A stretch of 64,000 bases of DNA from Chaetomium olivaceum (lineage: Eukaryota; Ascomycota; Sordariomycetes; Sordariales; Chaetomiaceae). A program made the translations under genes and the position numbers. The stretch covers positions 62,001 through 126,000 of the forward strand of contig JAYWVB010000016.1 of NCBI GenBank assembly GCA_039881045.1. The letters are read 5' to 3'. Of the stretch, positions 41,509-54,045 are shown one piece after another. Below the pieces are notes generated by a model. That model made no database searches. It was not told the origin of the DNA and worked only from the letters and a program-made list of their open reading frames with translations. Position 1 is the stretch's first letter, and the number at the start of each line of letters is the position of its first letter.

Positions 41509-44500
41509 TCAGAAAGGCCACTGCCAAGCAGGCATCGCCCGCAGGTAGTCATTCATAGCCTCAATATCATCAATCAGGTTCCTGACCGCCTGCTTCTGCA
41601 CTTGGACGGCGGTGCTGTCACCCTGCTGGTCCTCGTTGGCCTGCTTGACGGCGTCGTTGGCCCAGTGCTCCATCAACGGCCCGATGAAGCCGTTGACCAC
41701 CTTCATCGTCTTGGTCTGCATCATGAGAAACTCGCCCCGCATGAACGTGTCCCACTCGGCCTGCAGCCCGAACCCCTGCCAGGGGGTGAAGCCCGCGGGC
41801 GGGTGGGCCGGCAGTATCGTCGTGTCGAGCAGGCCGAGGATGGCGCCCACACGGGCCTTTTGGGCTCGCAGGATTGCCAGCACGGTCCAGTCGTTGTGGT
41901 AGATGCGGGACCCGATCAGCTCGCGCATCACCTTGAGCATCGCGCGGGCCCCCGAGGGGGTGGGCAGCTTCGCCGTCAGCCACGTGTCCGTCCTGACGAT
42001 GTCGCGCTCGGGGCCCCAGGCCTTGCCCTTGGGGGCGTGTTGATGCGCGCCTCGAGGGAAACGTACTCGTCCGTCTTCCACTGGTGCGTCGGGAACTGGG
42101 CGGCGATGTGGCTGATGGGCGTGAGCGTGGCGCCAAAGCCCTGGGCCGTGTCGATGCCCGGGGCCGCGACGGCGGGGATGTTGAACATTACGTCGACGTA
42201 CTGGCAGAAGGATATCGTGGCTGCGTTTGGGGGGGCGTTGGGGTTTGGGTTGGGCAGGGGGTCAGTTCTCTCGTTCATGTAGGCAAAGAACTTTTGCACC
42301 AACTGGGCCTCGAGGATGTGCTCCGAGTGGTAGTCTGTATTGGCAACTCGTATGGTGAGCGGAGCGCCCCAGTCGTAGCTGCCGCAGACGTCCGGCTGCT
42401 CCCAGCCGTAGATGAGGACGCCAGTGGGGAGTGAGCTGTCGGTCGGGTAGCGAAAGTTTGTCTGGAGGCCGCACGCCTTGACTTTCTTGTCGTTGATAGC
42501 CCTCTTGTCGAGGTGCGCCAGGATCTCCCCTGCAATATCGTCCAGATCATCATCATGGTCGTCGTCAAGAACAGTAACGTTCTCTGATCTCCTTCTACGC
42601 CTGCTCTCGTAGTCCTCATAGAGGTACTTGTCTTGGTCCCATGCTGGCTCGACGTCACGACAGGAGCTGCTCTCGTTTTCACTGGCGTCGTTGGACGGCG
42701 GGCAGAAGAACTTGCCGACGGGGAGACTGAGCGCCGGGCCGTAGACGCTTCCTCTCTTGGCCAGATGACCCGACCGCTGCTGTATTTTTCCGTTGTTGTC
42801 GTCCAGCCGAGGGGCCAGACTTTGGCCATACCTGTCGGCGATGGAATGGTTGCCAGCGGCCTCAACAAATGCAAGGTCTCTCTTGGAGGGGATGGGTCCC
42901 AGGTCTGGACATTCACCCGTGATGATGGCCTTGTTCCATTTGGGCGTCAGGTCGTATTCGCCACCGGACCAGCCAAAGACTTGCGGTGCCTGGACCCTGG
43001 CGTACAGGCGAGCGCCGACGTCAAGACTGTAGGTGAAGGGACAGACGGCGCTGGTCGAAACGCCCGCCGTCAGCTTGGCCATAACACTGGCCTCGCCAAC
43101 GACGGCGGCGGCAGCCGGGTCAACCTCCCACTTGTCAGCGAACCGTACCCCAAACTCAGCCGCAGCCGAGAGCCTGGCTGTGACGTCGCCCTGGACGGCG
43201 ACGCCAGCATAGAACTCAGGCCTCTTGATACCCTCAAAATCACCGGTGCGGTCGAGGCTGGTGTCGCCTTCACCAATCTCTTTGGGTTTGTAAGCATCGT
43301 CGTTGCCATCCGGCACGACTTGGCGAACCTGATACAGAGACAGGTACACATCGACGTCAGCAACGATGATGGGAGACTTTTGGAAAGAGAAGGAACAATA
43401 ATGTACTTACTTCCCACTTGGCAATCTCAAGTTTGGTCTCGATGGTGCCAGCCACGGCCAAGGACGCATCGATACTGCCCTCTACCGTGAGCTGGGGACC
43501 AATCGTGGCAATGCCCGGGATCTTGAAGGAGGCGCCGGGGAAGGGGATGTTCAGAATGACGCTCTTCTTCTCGTAAAAGACTTTGGCGACGGCCTCGAGT
43601 GTCACAACGCCCGTGATCTCCCCCTTGTTGTAGAAGGTAAGGTAGCTCTGGCTCACATCGAGCGGTAGTCTGAGTGAGTTGACGATGAGGGTGAAGCCAA
43701 AGCTGGACTCGACCGAGATCTTGAGAAGCGCCTGCGCAAGCAGGTGTCCCTCGTAGCCGACATTTCCCTTTAAGCATTGCCACGTCTCATCGATGAGCTT
43801 GGCTGTGATGGTGTCTTCGTACTTGTGTACGAACTCGCGCTTGATCTCTGGTTTGACGAGCTGCGCGAGCCACTCGAGGATGCTCGTGCCAAACCAGCGC
43901 TCGTGCAGCTCACGCTTGTCTAGCCCACCAAAGTGATAGTCGTCCCTGAACTCCTCCTCGAGCCACCTTACGTGGCTGCCACCCACGTCGGCGAGCGTGC
44001 GCTTGTTTAGGCCCCTCTTCTTCTTGGCCACGGACCCGGCAACGACTGTGTCCCAGTAGTCGTCTTGGTTGCTAAAGTCAATCCGCATCTGTGTATTTCC
44101 GAGGTCCCGCGGGACACGGGAAAAGTCGTAATCCAAGGTCAGTGAGTACACCACAGGCTTCCGGGGCGCGAGGTGAGCGAGGCGGCGTGGCAGCAAGGTC
44201 GCATGGTCATCAACGCCCTGAACGGGCTCCATGCTTTTGGCGACGGCATACTTGCCAGGCCCGCAGCCGGGAGGCATCTGCAAGATAGTTCCAGGGACGC
44301 CATGGCCAAGGCCAATCTTGTGGCAGTTGCTTTTCTCGGAGAAGTCGGTGCAGACCATGCTGACCGTGTGCTCGCCCTCGGTGACGGCATCGTCGCATCC
44401 CCAGACGTCCCAGTGTGAACCGTCACGCTTGTCGATCGAGACCTGCAGCTCTTCGGGCGACGCCAGGACGACAAACTGAAAGGCGGCCTCATTGGGGTTG

Positions 44501-47500
44501 TCGTCTCCGCCCGCCGAGGACTTGTCCGTCTCGAGGCTGAAGTCGGTATCAACGCTCTCCCCCTCGGGCGGGTGCTCAAACAGGTTCCCCAGGGGCACAG
44601 GAAGAAACAGGGGATCGCCTGCCGACTCGCAGCAAAAGGTCCGCACGCGCGAGAGCTGGATTCCGCACGTCTCACCACCGCCAAAGTAGCTGTCAGTGAG
44701 CTGTACAAACTTCATGTCGGGACAGTGGCCATCGAAGCAGCTGCCCGGCTTGCCGTACCAGCCGCAGTTTGTCCAGCGGTCGACATCCTCCTCGGGACAG
44801 CAATACAGCTTGTTGGTGTCCAGGTCGAGCTGGTCGAGCACCTCAAGGAGCAGGCGGCCCGTGAGCGAGACGAGAGGGACCGCGCGGCCGACGACGGCGA
44901 GGATCACCTCGGCAATGTCGTCGAGGATGCTGAGCACGGTACCCGAGAATGTCAGGGGCAAATCACCCGCGTTGCACTCCTCGGCGACGCCGGCCCAGTA
45001 GCATGTGTTCTCCTCGCCGAGTGGGCTCGTGCAGCAGTGCGCCATCTGGCCATCCCAGCAGTCGGCTCCGCCGCCCCATTTGCTCATGTGTGTCATGACC
45101 TCGTTGTCGTGGCAATGTCCATTGCAAAAAGGGGGTCCGCCTCGCCAGTGGCACTCCTTGGGGTCGGGGGCTCCCGAGAGTGGGCAGCAGAGCTTGCTCT
45201 CCTTGCCTTTGTCGCACCTTTGCTGTGTAATCTTGATATCGCCCGGCTTGCAGTTGTCGCCGCACCCTGAAATGTAGCACAGCTCGTTGGAGCCTGTCCA
45301 GTTCTCGTCTGTTTTGTCAGGCCGGAAATCGCCCAGGGGCTTGGGGTCTAGCACGGCCGCCAGCGCCGACAACTGGTCGTCGTCCTGGTCGATGGCCCAT
45401 ATCAGGAACCCACCGAGGCCGAGGTCCTTTGCCAGGTCCTTTTTCTGCTTGAACGTATCCTTGTCGTCGTAAGACACCCACTACACCAGTTACGCTATTA
45501 GCATATTCGACCGGGAAAGCGTTCATGCATTGACCCGAGTGTTACAGAGTGAAATAGCTTTACCTGGTCAGTGTTCCACGTTATATACTTGACCCCCGCC
45601 TCCTTGTCATGGACGGGCTTGATGTTCTTGGTCCTGATGACCTCCATGATCTCACGGTAGCTGAGAATGCCAGACTCGCCGCTGCAGGCCCCTTTCGTTG
45701 CGCCTCCCCTGAAGACGCAGCCAGGCTTGTTGCAAGCCGGGTCAGCTAGCTGAAAGGCTCGGCCGTAGAACCCAAGGCCCATGTTCAGCTTTCGGGCTGG
45801 CACGTCGTTGCGCCAGAACAAATCAAACGCTAGACTCATCTCGGTCAGGTTCGTGTGTCCATAGATGTTAGACCCGATCGGGTTGTCACGGTCCCAGACT
45901 CCGTGTAAGCTATAAAGTACGGGTTAGCGAACTGGCTGGAAATGTGACTTCATCCGGCCGAGAGCCACCATGGCCGGGTCGATGCTTACTCATAAGACAT
46001 GACATTAACGAAGTCGACATGGTCAATTGATTTCAGGTCAAAATGGCGCAAGTACCAGAAGCTCGTTGGCGCCGTATAAGAGACGATATACTTTATCGGC
46101 TGCTTCTTGATTTCTTCTTGGAGCTCTTTGAGGAATTGGGTAAAGTTGACGCCGTCCTCGGGTACACCACCTCTGTCATCGGCACCGGGGTATTCCTGTT
46201 CAGTACTCATCAGCAACAGCCACAGTAACAATCCAGATAGGTGGACCTGGCGTTGCGTACCCAGTCAAAGTCAACACCGTCAAACGCATATTGACGGAGG
46301 AAGGCCATTAGGTTCGCAATAAAGGTCGCTCGGTTCTGTCTCGTGCTGACCATGTTGCTAAACACCTTCTGCAGAGGGCCTGGGGAGCGTTGTTAGCTTG
46401 GGTTGCTGCACAAGTCGGATAGATGGACGAAGCACGTACCTGGGTCGTTGTGCGTCCATCCTCCGATGGCAACGAGCACCTTGAGACCCGGGTTGCCTTT
46501 TTTCAGGTCGGTGAAGTTGCTGAAGAGCTCCGAAGGCAGACCATCCATCCCGACAATGTTGTACTCGTTGGGGGTGATAAATGCAAAGGAAAAGTACAGA
46601 TGCGTTAGCGAGTTGATGGGTATGTCCTTTAGGGGCTGTGAGTTGTGTACCATCATGTCAGTTGAAGGTCTCCATATATCAAGGCACACTCACCATTCCC
46701 TGACACTCGGAGTTGTATCGCCAGGCCTCGTAGTATCCAATGACACGATCCAGTTGCTCAGAGTCCTTGTCCTTGGGCCCTGGCTGCTCGCAGTTGGATT
46801 GGCAACCGCCAGTGGCGCCGTGATCTTCGACTTCGCAAAAGTCCCTTTGACGGTGGCCGTTAGAAGACAAGCGGCAAAAAGGATGTTCTCCTCAACTCAC
46901 TTTGTCATTCCGCAAAACCCCCATCTACGGGTCGCCGTGGTGTTAGCCGATTAGATTGTTTCAAAGTCACCTGCTATTAGTCGCGGAGAATATCAAAACG
47001 GCACTCACTTTCCACAACACACGTTGAGAGGACATTCTTGGCCAGGAACCCTGGCGTTTTTGCCACATTCTGCTTTGGCATCGCAGTTGGACCAGCAGAC
47101 TTCATTAGGCGATATGCCCGATGTGCCGCAGTACCTGGACTCCGAGTCAATGCGAGTTTACATTAGATATCTGGTGAAGCCCTTTCAGGGGGTAGGGAGA
47201 AGAACTTGAGTAGGCATACTCCTCGCCATAGTTGCACTGGAGCGTGGCCTTTGGGCAGCACGCTTTGTTCTGGCAGGGACGGTCCGGAGCGCACGAATAG
47301 TCGTCGCCTCCCACGACCTGTCTGCCGGACAAGAATGGTACCAACTCCTCCGCTAGGAAGGACACGTCGTTGCTTGCCTCGATATCTCTGGCTTGGGCAC
47401 CATTAGAATGATCACCAGTACTACAAACCGGCAGCTCATATTCATGCCGGATTTTGGCTGAATAGTCCAGGAACCTGTTGGTGCCGTCAGTAGGAGCTTC

Positions 47501-47665
47501 ACTTGACGTGAACATTCAAACGTACGAAATTTCGCTTCTGCACGTCTGGGGTAGACGTGGCGTGTCTTCAATATGAGGTTCGATTTTGATGACTCTCGCG
47601 ATACTCTGTGTAGTCAACATCAACAGGAGCAAAGCGCTCAAGGGCCGCCGCCATGGTGTCCCCAT
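41509..47665 (-). CDS. Killer-toxin-type secreted chitinase: CBM18 + GH18 + long C-terminal region (one frame break)
   Basis: Large GH18 chitinase of subgroup C (similar to the alpha subunit of yeast killer toxins), about 1,817 residues. Eleven exons: 47526-47665, 47220-47474, 47009-47134, 46901-46924 (24 nt), 46694-46844, 46440-46635, 46261-46379, 45990-46195, 45564-45909, 43411-45480, 41509-43328. Signal peptide MGTPWRRPLSALLLLMLTT; a Cys-rich stretch; a hevein-type CBM18 (AECGKNARVPGQECPLNVCCG then WGFCG); the GH18 barrel from VIGYYEAWRYNSECQG through VLVAIGGWTH and the catalytic DGVDFDW/EYPGADD split by an intron, with YDLHGVWDRD, GLGFYGRAFQL and FLIWAIDQDD. The D-x-D-x-E residues are intact. 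About 1,300 residues of Cys-rich, not confidently classified sequence follow. One base is missing in the C-run at 42032-42036 (EARINTP/KGKAWGPERD). No LysM within it; a LysM gene is divergent. These enzymes hydrolyse chitin; killing activity is not shown here. Confidence 0.9.
46901..46924 (-). other. 24-nt micro-exon in the chitinase CBM18
   Basis: Encodes WGFCGMTK within the CBM18 fold, flanked by introns of 84 bp (46925-47008) and 56 bp (46845-46900). Both boundaries are needed to preserve the Cys pattern of the hevein domain. Confidence 0.8.
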
Positions 47666-48752
47666 GCCGTCAGTGTATTGAAGCAAAGGAGAATGATAAC
47701 AGTAAACGGGACCCAAGGTGTGAAACACTAAAATTCCTCTGGTCAGGTAACCCAAGCAAGGGTCAAGAGAGGCCAGGAGACCTGGGAACTCTTGGTCACT
47801 TAACGTACATGTAGGACAGGCGCTCACACTCCATTTTGCTGACATTTGCTATGCAAAAGCTGATCCAGCCGAACAAGCTATTGATTCTCAGTCCACACGT
47901 ATTTTGCTCTGCAGCTCATTTAGGTATCCCGTTCTGTCCGTCCCGTTACTCGGCCTCCTGCAGGAACGCAATGTGATGCCACCCTACATGTCATCCAGAC
48001 ATTTATCCTGCATGACACTAACCCGCGCGTTATGCAGGGAAAGTCGAGCCCAATCTTCATGGCGAAAATAGCGTAGCCTATACCGTATAGTCTCCATCAT
48101 TTTGACTTCGGCGCCAATGACTTCCAAAATTCCAATATATCACCCACGCCTTTTGTGTGCTCCTTCCATTCTTGCCATTATCGGCTCACATGAGCAGGGC
48201 CTAGTAAGCACATATGTGACAAGACTGCTTAAGCACACAGATGCTGCAGGTGAAGATATGGGATGTTGTAGGCTAAAAGAGAGGTGTGGATAGTGATGGC
48301 ACGGGCAGCTTGCATGATTATGTGCGTGATGATATGTGCTGAGTCAAGGCCACCAAAAAACTATGGATAGGAGGGTAGTAGTATAGGACTAACGTATGCC
48401 GTGTCACCCAGTCTGACATGTGATAATGTGATATAGGTTGTGGCGCATTTCCACAGCAAATTAACCAGACTTGCAATCGGGTGCATGTACCTACCTCCTT
48501 GAGCACTTGCTCAATTCTGAAAGCGCCAGGAATGGGAACCCTGACGGATTCTGATTTATCTCAGAGTGTGAAGCGAGAGTGACCGGCAGGGTCTAGCTGT
48601 CATTGAACTCATCCATCATCCATGTCACTTAATCGGGCACTCACCTTCCCATCTCTCAGTCTCCTAACTCTCCTCCCACAACGCATGAGGCAGGCCAGAA
48701 GTTGAACTTGTCTTTGTCTGGTTTCCGGCTGTGAGACCTTCCGGCCGTCATT
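47666..48752. promoter_or_regulatory. Divergent promoter, chitinase / LysM gene
   Basis: 1,087 bp between divergent start codons. No other gene supported. The arrangement suggests possible co-regulation of the chitinase and the LysM protein. Confidence 0.55.
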
Positions 48753-51267
48753 ATGATGGCTCAACTGTGTCGCCTCCTGGGTCTCGGGGCTCTACTGAGC
48801 CTTCGGTTCGTGGTTGCTGTCACAATGATTTACGATGACAGCCTGCCTGACGACCTCCCCTCGGCTTGCTCTGCGGCTTTGCTGGCCGATGTGGCCTGTG
48901 ACCGTCTTGTGCGGGATCTCCGCCCAGAGTTCTTCTACCGCCCTGCTTCCCTGGACCGCATCTGTACCTCGGGCTGCGCCGCGGCGCTGTCTTCGTGGAC
49001 AGCATCGGTCCGGTCCGCGTGTCCCGACGACGTGACCATCCCGGCCGACTTTGAGCTTCCCGCGTCGCCAGTGGTGATTCCTGCTACTCTAGAGTACACG
49101 TTCCAGTTTACGTGTCTACGCGAGAACAACAACCTTTGCGGCCCCGTTGCGGCCTTGGCTGCCGTCTTTAGCGACCCTGGAGGTTAGTCGATACTGATAT
49201 CACTTCCCGTGGCGCCTGCTTACAGCTCCAACAGTCTCAATATTCAACTATCTCAGTGAGGTCCCGGATGGGGCTACAGAGCCTAGCAGCTGTGATGAGT
49301 GCATCGCAGCCAGGCTGCGCATGCGCGCCGGATCGCCCTATTTTGACGGCCCCGTCGTGGCCAGCGAGTCGCTCTATGAGAGCATGACATCGAGTTGTGG
49401 CATCACGGGCAAGCCTGTCACCACCACAACCATCGACTACTCAACCAGCGAGCCGGAGCCTACCGAGGTTTCGTGTGCCGGAACCCAGTATGCCATTCAG
49501 AGCGGTGATGACTGCTACAGCATCTCCAAAGCCCAGGGCGTTGGCACAGCCTGGCTTCTCGCGGATAATAATCTCGCCGCCTACTGCGCCGACTTCCCTA
49601 CGTCAGGCAGTCTCTGCATTACCAACACATGCGACACCGTCACTGTAGAAGTTGACCAGACGTGTGCCACGATCGCAGAAGCTGCAGGCATCACCGAGAC
49701 CCAGCTCAAGGCCTGGAACCCGGTCATCAACCCCGTCTGCTCCAACATCAACATGATGAACGGTACCACGCTCTGCATCAGTCCCCCCGGCCCTCAGCTG
49801 AGTCCTCCTGCGACGACCAATATTCCGCCCTTGATCCCGACCACCCCCGCACCTGTGCCAACAGATGCCGCCCCAGGGTCGAATAAGCCTTGCGGCCGCT
49901 GGTACGACGTCGAAGCGGGCGATTACTGTAACCTCGTGGTCCTCAAGTTCGGCATCTCCCTAGAAGACTTCCTCTTCCTCAACCCTGACATCAATGTCAA
50001 CTGTACCAATCTGTATGCGGGAGAGAGCTACTGCATACAGCCAGTGGGAGACAGTAAGTCACACAGTCGCTTAACGCGCTCAACTCTCTTGATAAGCAAG
50101 CCCCCTTTCTGACCCTCGATTCTCTATGTACTAGTCAATACCTACTCTGGTCGACCGGGCTATGTCTCTATCACGATCGATCCGAGTGCCACCTTCACCG
50201 GCGTCCCCTTTACCATGCTCCCCAACGCCACTGTGACGAGCTACTCGCGGGCGTACACACCCGCTCCGCTGGCCACAGGAGTCCGCGACGACTGCGTCCA
50301 CTATTTTATGGGCGACGACTTCCAGTTTTCGTCGGACCAGCTAGGCTACTGGAAGAGCAACTGCGAGCTGGCGGCCGCCAACTACAACGCCGACAACGAC
50401 AACTTTGTCGCCTGGAACGCGCTCGGGCCCGACATCACGGATCCGGCCTGCTCTTTCGAAGCTGGCAAGCGTTATTGCGGTTCCTGGAACCTGCAGGCCG
50501 CACCCACCCTCACCGAGACGGATCCGGCGACAGCGACGACGACCACGAGCGGCGGCCCCCCTGCACCGACGCACTCCGGCCAGCCCGCAGACTGCGATAC
50601 GTGGCACGTAGTCGTCTCGGGCGATTCGTGCCAGTCGGTCGCCGACGCCGCCGGCATCTCGCTGAGCCAGTTCCTGGCCTGGAACCCGGCCGTCAGCAGC
50701 GACTGCTCGATCAACTTTTGGCTGGACCAGGCGTACTGCGTCGGCGTTTCCGGAGACGTACCCACGGCAACGATGACGGCGACGTCAAGTGCTGCCAGCC
50801 CAACGCCTCCCGCGCCCACGCACCCCGGCCAGCCGAGTAACTGCAATAAATGGGATGTTGTGGTATCGGGTGATACCTGCGGCTCGATGGCCCAAGACAA
50901 CGGCATCTCGCTGGACCAGTTCTTTAACTGGAACCCTGCCGTGAGCCGGGACTGTGTGACCAACTTCTGGCTGGGCCAGGCATACTGCGTTGGCGTATCT
51001 GGAGGGGGCGGAAGTACGCCTACCCCGACAACAACATCTACGGCGACGAGTACCAAACCAACGCCTCCCGCGCCCACGCATCCCGGCCAGCCGAGTAACT
51101 GCAATAAATGGGATGTTGTGGTATCGGGTGATACCTGTGGCTCGATGGCCCAAGACAACGGCATCTCGGTGGATCAGTTCTACGACTGGAACCCGGCTGT
51201 CAGCCGGGACTGTGTGACCAACTTCTGGCTCGGCCAGGCTTATTGTGTTGGCGTTTCGTCGCCGTGA
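48753..51267 (+). CDS. Secreted multi-LysM protein
   Basis: 796 residues with no frame break. Exons 48753-49182, 49226-50053 and 50135-51267. Signal peptide MMAQLCRLLGLGALLSLRFVVAVT; an N-terminal Cys-rich region of about 180 residues; then LysM modules typical of fungal LysM effectors: YAIQSGDDCYSISKAQG, VTVEVDQTCATIAEAAG, YDVEAGDYCNLVVLKFG, a degenerate one (FMGDDFQF to KRYC), and three closely related C-terminal ones (HVVVSGDSCQSVADAAG; DVVVSGDTCGSMAQDNG twice), each separated by Pro/Thr-rich linkers. LysM modules bind chitin oligomers; fungal LysM proteins protect hyphae from chitinases or mask chitin. The two last modules are a recent 258-bp tandem duplication. Intron 1 has two in-frame acceptor AGs 9 nt apart. 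It is divergent from the chitinase. Confidence 0.93.
50803..51267 (+). repeat. 258-bp tandem duplication of the C-terminal LysM module
   Basis: The module with its linker (GTAACTGCAATAAATGGGAT at 50836 and at 51094) repeats at a spacing of 258 bp with near-identical DNA over the first 110 bp and scattered changes afterwards. The third module in series (50550-50755) is diverged. Confidence 0.88.
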
Positions 51268-51580
51268 TGTGTCGAGGTTGACGCGGCGCATTCTCTGTTC
51301 TCCTACCTGTTGTCGTGGCCTGAAACAGTTTGGAGTAAGGGCAACGGGGGGTGAAATGAAGTGCCCCGGAATGTTTGTTTACTTACCCCTGAGTCTGTCT
51401 TGGTTGGGTAGTTACCTAGGCAAATAAGCCAAAATTGAATCCCGTCTGGCTCCGCATTACACTTAAGATATGTATGTAGGTACCTGGGTAGGTAGATGTT
51501 AGCAAGCAGCGACACTTTCGAAACCATCGTATCGCGACTCTTCTATTTCGGTTTGCTATGCCGTTTCCGAGCGCAAACTC
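51268..51580. other. Short intergenic, convergent 3' ends
   Basis: 313 bp. Contains TAGTTACCTAGG and TAGGTACCTGGGTAGGTAG words. Nothing else seen. Confidence 0.55.
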
Positions 51581-54045
51581 TCATCCCATCGTTACGTCCA
51601 CCTGTTTGCCCGGATTTAAGTCCCATGCTCTTTTCAAGATTCTACCAACGCCCTTGCGAAACGCAATACCATCCTGCCACTCCACCCAGAGCACATTGCA
51701 GAATTCATACGTCTCTAGATCCTTCAGCGCGTCACAGAACTGTAGTTCCTTATAGCTGTAACCCGCTGTTTTGGCCTGCATTACAATCTGGGTAGATACA
51801 AGGATCATTTCACATACTCGCCCCTTGAGTGACCCAATGTCGGCATCCATGATCAGGTTCGTCTCAACGACACCGGCCCAGGTGCCGTTCTGGGTTTGAA
51901 GATCAGCCCATAGACAATAGATCTTGCTGTTGTGTCCTGGCATCGGATTGAAACCTGTGCCTCTGAAGATGAAGTCTTGCTTCGTAGTAGAGAAACGGAG
52001 AAAGGGTAACCAGGCATGGGGGAAGGGTCCTAGCGGCTGCTCGGTGATTGGAACGGGGTAATGAAGGTAGTCGAAACCGAAAAAACTACTTGCGTTTTTG
52101 ACAAGCGGATGGCAAAAGACTCGCTTCGGGTCCACTGTGTAACCGGCATAGTCACGGCCATTGTCGTCGTCGTCCTCGTCCTCGTCCCTTTGGGGGTTGG
52201 TGTCCGGACCACCACGTTCATCGTAATCACCGTCCCCTAGTAGTATACCCTCCCCGTTTTGGCTACCGTCGGTATTACCAAATATTTCTGTGCCATCAGC
52301 TTCCCTAGTATACCATCCAGGAGGAAGAAGATCAGCAGGGCCGTCCTTCATTGCACGATATTGGTGCCAACCATTATCGATGTGTATAGGCTGATCACCG
52401 GCCGCTTTGCAGGCGTGCCACGAAACGTCGGTGTGGAGTATATCATTCCACCCTGCATAAGTGAACCCTGTTGGGGAAACCCGGTGGCTGAGTTCGCTGC
52501 CCATCGTTATACCTTTCCAGCCCATCCACGACCAACTCGGAAACTGGTCTCGTCGTTTCAAAGGCGTTGGGGTTGTCCATAGCAACCCTAAATCAAAGTA
52601 GAAGGCCGGAATTCCCCAGTGAAACCCACCAGGGAACGATCGTGACATGAGGTCGATCACTGCACTGAAGGCTCGCGCCGCGTCAGATTCGAACGTCAAG
52701 TCTCTTCTCATGTACATGCGGACCAGTCTCCAATATTGATTCTCATTTGGCCACGGGTCGACGTCCAGTAAATATTCCTCGTGTGAAGTTGGCGTTGCAA
52801 AGCATTCCTCGGCCGGGATGCCCTCAGGCTCCGCGGCAATGTTTTCGAGCCACGTCGCTTGTTGGCATTGCCAGAACATCGTCCCGGATTGGAAACCGAC
52901 GCATCTTCGGGACACAACACGTTCCTGGAAGGTCCATGCTCTGTTGTGCCACTTCTTAAATTCTTCGATGAAATCGTCAACCACTGCCGGGGTATCAGCA
53001 ACCCGCATGATATCTGGCTGGGGCCACCGTTGCCGTGATTCAGCCGTTAAACCATCCAGGCCGTGGTCTGCACTCTCACCATCTAGGGCTAGTATAGTGA
53101 AATATGCGTTCGCGTAGATCGACACCATTTGCTGCAGTTGTTCTGCTACTTGATCGGGATCATCTTGAACCTGTGAAACGTCCCATCAGCATCCATGTCG
53201 AGAGTAATAAAACCCGTAACTGCCCAGGAACTAATAGTCTTGGGTCTTTCATCATCGGTATTCGCCATCGGGGCGCCTTACAATACGAAGTCTGTCAACC
53301 CAAATATAGCGGATACCGAGATTGTGAGTTAACTGCATGGCATCCCGGATTGTTTTTGGTATCTTGGCTTTGATTTCGGGACGGCCCAGGATCCCAGCCT
53401 GGAATAGCGCTGTTGCCGTCGCACGGTTCAACTCAAGTGTGTCTGGTATTTGCCCCCAGACATAGCTCAACGCGAGATACTTGGTAGGTGCATCTCTGTA
53501 AGCAAGGCAAAGCGAGTCCACATCAATGAGAGTGAGCGATGAAGGGAAATCCACCGATTCCAGGGGGGGAGGTTATGGCATTTCCCTCCGTGTTTTGTGT
53601 CACAGTACGCCGCCCATGAGCAAATTCGCCTCTCCTCAATCGAAGGACCGATTTCGATGTAATGTTGGCTATTGGGGCGACCAGTAGACTTGCCCGGTAA
53701 TAAGCTGACCCGATTATGAAGGTGACGGCATTCGTCCTTAAACTTAGTCAGCGTTAAGCTACCCATCAGTAAACCTAAGATTAAAATACTTGCAGTTCCA
53801 GTGATGCAAACGAATAGCCCGTAAGAGTTGATGCGAAGCCGGCAGCTTGGAGCAAAAGGCGTGAGTGTTTTCGATTTGTCAGATTCTGACAAATATTGAA
53901 CGATTTTGCAGCAACTTGTGCAGTTTGTGCGCGCGCGCCACTCCGCCCAAGTACCTAGGTCAACGTTCCCGTTGCGATTGGGGGGAATCTTCTCCCTCTT
54001 AAGTATAGGGGAAATGATATTCGTACAGACACCGCAGCTAGTCAT
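51581..54045 (-). CDS. HET-domain (heterokaryon incompatibility) protein (one frame break)
   Basis: Exons 53282-54045 and 51581-53170; 784 residues after one correction. The N-terminal 190 residues carry Cys pairs (CGVC, CTSCC), then the HET domain core: YLALSYVWGQIPDTLELNRATA, KIPKTIRDAMQLTHNLGIRYIWVDRL, then DDPDQVAEQLQQMVSIYANAYFTILALDG (the usual MVSIYANAYFTIVA), and NRAWTFQERVVSRRCVGFQSGTMFWQCQ. HET proteins trigger cell death on recognition of non-self in fungi, often through partners. Frame break: one C missing in the CCCCCCC run at 53563-53569, before ESVDFPSSL. A hydrophobic stretch ILILGLLMGSLTL lies near residue 95 and could be either a membrane segment or an unspliced intron remnant; its 47-bp intron alternative would break the frame, so it is left in. 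Confidence 0.88.

Noticed and set aside
53726..53772. 47-bp intron candidate in HET gene exon 1
   Set aside because: Removing it breaks the frame that otherwise leads to KDECRHLHNRVSLLPG.
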